Assembly: GCA_023424275.1 (NCBI GenBank)
Contig: JAFAED010000379.1
Location: 1-16,514, forward strand
Source: Pseudomonadota bacterium
GTDB taxonomy: Bacteria; Pseudomonadota; Alphaproteobacteria; Sphingomonadales; Sphingomonadaceae
Direction: 5' to 3'
DNA length: 16,514 nt
The translations under genes were made by a program, and so were the position numbers. Under the pieces are notes generated by a model. That model searched no databases and was not told the DNA's origin. It saw nothing but the letters and a program-made list of their open reading frames with translations. This document shows, in pieces, positions 13,844-16,514 of the stretch (within the stretch, counting starts at the first letter, position 1; each line of letters opens with the position of its first letter).

Positions 13844-15871
13844 TCAGGCGGCGTGGACCCGCTCGCCCTCGCCCCGTTCGTCGCCGTTCGCGACGCTGCG
13901 CCCCGGCCGGCCGATCAGGAAACCCTGCGCCTCGTCGCAACCCTCACGGCGCAGCACGTCGAGCTGCTCGGGCGTCTCGATCCCTTCGGCCAGGATCGGG
14001 ATCGACAGGCTCTTGCCGAGCGCCAGCACCGCACGCAGGATCGCCGTCGATTGGATATTGCCTTCGAGTTCGGCGGCGAAGAAGCGGTCGAGCTTGATCT
14101 TGTCGAATGGAAAGGCGCGCAGCGTCTCGAGCGACGAATAGCCCGTACCGAAATCATCGAGCGCGACCCCGACGCCGAGCGCCTTGATCTGGCGCAGCAC
14201 GTGCAGCGCACGTTCGCGGTCGGCAATGATCGCCGTCTCGGTCAGCTCGATCTCGAGCCGCCGCGGCGGCAGGCCGGTGTCGAGCAATATCTGGTGGAAC
14301 AGGCGCGGCAGGTCGACATGCGCAAGCTGGAGCGGCGACACATTGACCGCGACCTTCGACTTGTGCGGCCAGGCCGCCGCATCGCTGCACGCGCGCCGCA
14401 TCACCCATTCGCCGAGCGCGAGGATGAAGCCGTTCGCCTCGGCGAGCGGGATGAACACCGCGGGCGGGATCGACCCGCGCACCGGGTGCGTCCAGCGCAG
14501 CAGCGCCTCATATCCCGTGACCTCGCCCGTCGTGACCGAGGTCTGGACCTGGTAATGGACATCGAGCTGGTCGCGGTCGATCGCGCTGCGCAGGTCGGTT
14601 GCGAGTTCGCGCTGGTCGCGGATCGCCTCGTCGAGCTGCCAATCATAATGGCAGGGCACCGTCGCGGCATCGGCCTTGGCGCGGTACATCGCGAGGTCGG
14701 CGTTGTTCGCCAGCATTTCGGCGGTCGCTGCATCGTCGGGGAAAACCGCGACGCCGATGCTCGCGCCCAGCCGCGCCTCAAAATCGGGAAAGACGAGCGG
14801 CGTCTTGAGTTCGGCGTCGAGCCGCGCCGCAAACGCCACCAACTGCGCGCGATCGGTAAAGCGCGTCAGCGCGACGAACTCATCGCCGCCAAGCCGTGCG
14901 ACGAACTCATTATGCCCCAGCGTATCGCGCAGCCGCTGCGCAATCCGCGCGAGGACTTCGTCGCCCGCCTTGTGGCCGTGGACGTCGTTGATTTCCTTGA
15001 ACCGGTCGAGGTCGATCGCGCACAGGCCGACACGCTCACCGCTGACCATCGCGGCGCCGATCTGCCGCGACAATTCGGTGCGAAAGGCGGTGCGGTTAGG
15101 AAGGCCGGTCAGCGCGTCGCTCATCGCCATCCGCGTCAATTCGCGCATCGCCTCCGACCGCGTCTGGCGGTCGAGCATCGCGGCGAACACGCCCGCCGCG
15201 ATCACGATCCCGCCGACGAGCACCGTCGCGAGCGCCAGCGCGTTGAATTCGGACGGGCGCAGCGGCGTCTCGTCGAGCGCCATCGGGGTGATCCGCATCG
15301 CGGTCATCGCAAGGAAATGGAGCGACGCGATTGCGAGCACGATCAGCAGGGTCGCAAGCGGGACGCGGTAACGCACCACCCGTGCGGTCCGCAGCACGGT
15401 CAGCGCTGCGGCGGCAAAGGCCATGCCGCTGATTACCGCAGCGGCGACATAATGGCCGTCCCACGCAACGATCCCGTCGACGCGGTACGCGGTCATGCCG
15501 GTGAAGTGCATTGCCACGATCGCGGCACCGAACAGCGCGCCGCCGATCGCGCCGAAAATCTCGTTCTTGCCCCACGCGGCGACGGCAAAGCCGATGAAGG
15601 AGCCGACCATCGCGACCATCAGCGACGCGATGGTCAACACCGGGTCGAGCGTCACCGGCGCCTTCGCTTCGAACGCGAGCATCGCGACGAAATGCGTGCA
15701 CCAGATCGTCGCGCTGGCGGCAACGGCTACCAGGAAAGCCCAGGCGATGCCCTGCGCGCGCTGCGCATCGCGCGCGCGCTCGAACATCTGGACGATCGCG
15801 AAAGCGCCGATGCCGCAAATCGCAACCGCCAGCGCCACGAGCCACGGATCGTGGTCGATCGCGATACACAT
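13844..15871 (-). CDS. MHYT-GGDEF-EAL cyclic-di-GMP turnover protein, 675 aa
   Basis: The N-terminal membrane sensor has three MHYT-type repeats (THFVAM at 59-64, then MHFTGM and LHFLAM), proposed in this family to bind a metal and sense a diatomic gas. A further helix leads to a GGDEF domain (DALTGLPNR, IDLDRFKEIND, intact GGDEF at 328-332), then an EAL domain with EALLRW at 455, NVSPLQLAH, LEIELTET, LDDFGTGYSS, FDKIKLD and ILAEGIET. Both active sites look intact, so it could make and break cyclic-di-GMP. The product-inhibition site before GGDEF reads GHNE rather than RxxD, so feedback inhibition is probably lost. The frame is open to 16045, but similarity starts at MCIAIDHDPWLV. The TTG at 15886, preceded by AAAGGTGGGG, is a possible start five codons earlier. 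Confidence 0.95.
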   Translation of the reverse strand: MCIAIDHDPWLVALAVAICGIGAFAIVQMFERARDAQRAQGIAWAFLVAVAASATIWCTHFVAMLAFEAKAPVTLDPVLTIASLMVAMVGSFIGFAVAAWGKNEIFGAIGGALFGAAIVAMHFTGMTAYRVDGIVAWDGHYVAAAVISGMAFAAAALTVLRTARVVRYRVPLATLLIVLAIASLHFLAMTAMRITPMALDETPLRPSEFNALALATVLVGGIVIAAGVFAAMLDRQTRSEAMRELTRMAMSDALTGLPNRTAFRTELSRQIGAAMVSGERVGLCAIDLDRFKEINDVHGHKAGDEVLARIAQRLRDTLGHNEFVARLGGDEFVALTRFTDRAQLVAFAARLDAELKTPLVFPDFEARLGASIGVAVFPDDAATAEMLANNADLAMYRAKADAATVPCHYDWQLDEAIRDQRELATDLRSAIDRDQLDVHYQVQTSVTTGEVTGYEALLRWTHPVRGSIPPAVFIPLAEANGFILALGEWVMRRACSDAAAWPHKSKVAVNVSPLQLAHVDLPRLFHQILLDTGLPPRRLEIELTETAIIADRERALHVLRQIKALGVGVALDDFGTGYSSLETLRAFPFDKIKLDRFFAAELEGNIQSTAILRAVLALGKSLSIPILAEGIETPEQLDVLRREGCDEAQGFLIGRPGRSVANGDERGEGERVHAA

Positions 15872-15960
15872 CGCCAGCCTGATCAAAACCCCACCTTTCG
15901 CCTCGAACGTCCACCTGAGTTGCGGACAGGTCCCCGACCCGCCCAATTGATGCAAATCGC

Positions 15961-15974
15961 TTACAAAATTGTAA
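15961..15974. promoter_or_regulatory. 14-bp palindrome upstream of the cyclic-di-GMP gene
   Basis: TTACAA (15961-15966) and TTGTAA (15969-15974) are perfect inverted half-sites around AA. The site lies about 90 bp before the MHYT-GGDEF-EAL start, in an AT-rich patch unlike the surrounding GC-rich DNA. It has the size and symmetry of a dimeric repressor operator. No bound regulator is known and no clear promoter hexamers were found. Confidence 0.4.
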
Positions 15975-16034
15975 ATTTTCCCGGACGATCGCCTCGCTCT
16001 GCCCAATCTGGGGGGCGTTGCCGCCGACAGGAAA

Positions 16035-16057
16035 GGGGACGCCATTGCGGCGCCCCC
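16035..16057 (-). terminator. Probable terminator hairpin of the SDR gene
   Basis: On the minus strand, GGGGGCGCC and GGCGTCCCC form a 9-bp stem (one G-U pair) with a five-base loop. It starts about 25 bp after the SDR stop. The T tract is short (TTTCCT), so termination may be partial. Confidence 0.5.
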
Positions 16058-16082
16058 TCTTGCCCCGTCTTCCTTGCCGCGA

Positions 16083-16514
16083 TCAGCTGCGCGTGATCGA
16101 CGCGCCGCCGTCGAGCAACGACGCGGTGCCGGTCACGAAACTGGCATCGTCGGAGGCGAGATAAAGCACAGATTTCGCAATCTCGATCGGCTGCGCGACG
16201 CGCTTCAGCGCGTGCAGGCCCGTCACGAAATCCTTCTTGTCGGCGCTGTCGTTGACGTCGTGATACATATCGGTTTCGACCGCCCCCGGCAGCACCGCGT
16301 TCACGCGCACCTGCTGCGGCCCATATTCGGCGGCGAGCGCCTGCGTCAGCCCGATCAACCCCGACTTGCTCGCCGAATAGGCGGCGCTGCCCGGAAAGGC
16401 GAAGCTGTAGCCGACGAAGGTCGAGGTGAAGATCACCGACCCGCCGCCATGCTTCACCATTTCGGCAATCTGGTGCTTCGCGCCGAGGAACGAGCCGGTG
16501 AGGTTGACCGCAAG
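16083..16514 (-). CDS. Short-chain dehydrogenase/reductase, C-terminal part (partial)
   Basis: The reading frame runs off the right edge of the window and covers the last 143 residues of a classical SDR. Visible are VNLTGSFLGAKH, the catalytic Ser strand (GGSVIFTSTFVGYSF), the catalytic YSASK, the cofactor-loop PGAVETDM, and a typical C-terminus (YLASDDASFVTGTASLLDGG). SDRs of this kind are NAD(P)-dependent oxidoreductases of about 250 residues. The cofactor motif TGxxxGIG and anything fixing the substrate lie outside the window. The Met at 16460 is internal, since conserved sequence continues upstream of it. It is followed by a likely terminator and then the cyclic-di-GMP gene on the same strand. 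Confidence 0.93.
   Translation of the reverse strand, partial: LAVNLTGSFLGAKHQIAEMVKHGGGSVIFTSTFVGYSFAFPGSAAYSASKSGLIGLTQALAAEYGPQQVRVNAVLPGAVETDMYHDVNDSADKKDFVTGLHALKRVAQPIEIAKSVLYLASDDASFVTGTASLLDGGASITRS

Noticed and set aside
15872-16045. A 58-codon upstream extension of the cyclic-di-GMP protein
   Set aside because: It is not protein-like, overlaps the SDR terminator hairpin and contains the AT-rich palindrome. The MHYT domain begins at MCIAIDHD.
12074-16096. A 1340-codon plus-strand open frame running antisense across the antiporter and cyclic-di-GMP genes
   Set aside because: It is extremely rich in Arg, His, Asp and Gln, with no domain, signal peptide or ribosome site. It mirrors the codon positions of two well-supported minus-strand genes, which is the normal shadow effect in GC-rich DNA.
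1-16514. A defence island, prophage or secondary-metabolite cluster
   Set aside because: No nuclease/methylase pair, phage structural gene, integrase, tRNA-associated attachment site or biosynthetic megaenzyme was found. RecQ here has a standard housekeeping architecture.

Overview
The window is GC-rich, densely packed and ordinary-looking chromosomal DNA from an alphaproteobacterium. It most likely belongs to the Sphingomonadales, with Sphingopyxis or a close relative as my best guess. The guess rests on the large TonB-dependent receptor, the GMC oxidoreductase, the MHYT-GGDEF-EAL protein, and a palindromic intergenic element of a kind common in this group. I could not run any search, so the genus is inference. 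There are no rRNA or tRNA genes, no CRISPR array, no insertion sequence and no prophage gene.

Left part (1-4300, plus strand): the last nine codons of a PII signalling protein (glnK/glnB) are followed directly by the ammonium channel gene amtB, which ends at a strong intrinsic terminator. Next is a TonB-dependent outer-membrane receptor of unknown substrate. After it comes a second strong terminator, which may also close a short structured RNA.

Middle-left (4300-5700): a VOC-fold gene and, overlapping its end, a degraded gene with two apparent frameshifts and an in-frame stop lie on the minus strand. Divergent from them is a small regulator built of two tandem HxlR-like winged-helix units. 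Their shared promoter region carries matching inverted TATACAA/TTGTATA boxes, so the regulator probably controls itself and the VOC gene.

Middle (5699-10072, minus strand): a DUF3617-like lipoprotein and a GMC-family FAD oxidoreductase lie downstream of a tightly overlapped four-gene set. In transcription order that set is a TIGR01244/DUF442 phosphatase-like protein, a single-span membrane protein, a membrane fatty-acid hydroxylase/sterol desaturase, and a three-span membrane protein. It reads as one translationally coupled operon and is the most interesting uncharacterised cassette here.

Right part (10180-16514): a three-hairpin palindromic repeat separates that operon from recQ. recQ overlaps the stop codon of a Kef/YbaL-type cation:proton antiporter gene (TGATG). 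Upstream is a cyclic-di-GMP turnover protein with an MHYT sensor and intact GGDEF and EAL motifs. A 14-bp palindrome lies about 90 bp ahead of its start. The window ends inside a short-chain dehydrogenase gene.

No clearly new biological system stands out. The better leads are the tandem HxlR regulator with its paired boxes, the four-gene membrane cassette, the decaying gene at 4300-4673 and the possible small RNA near 4190-4263.
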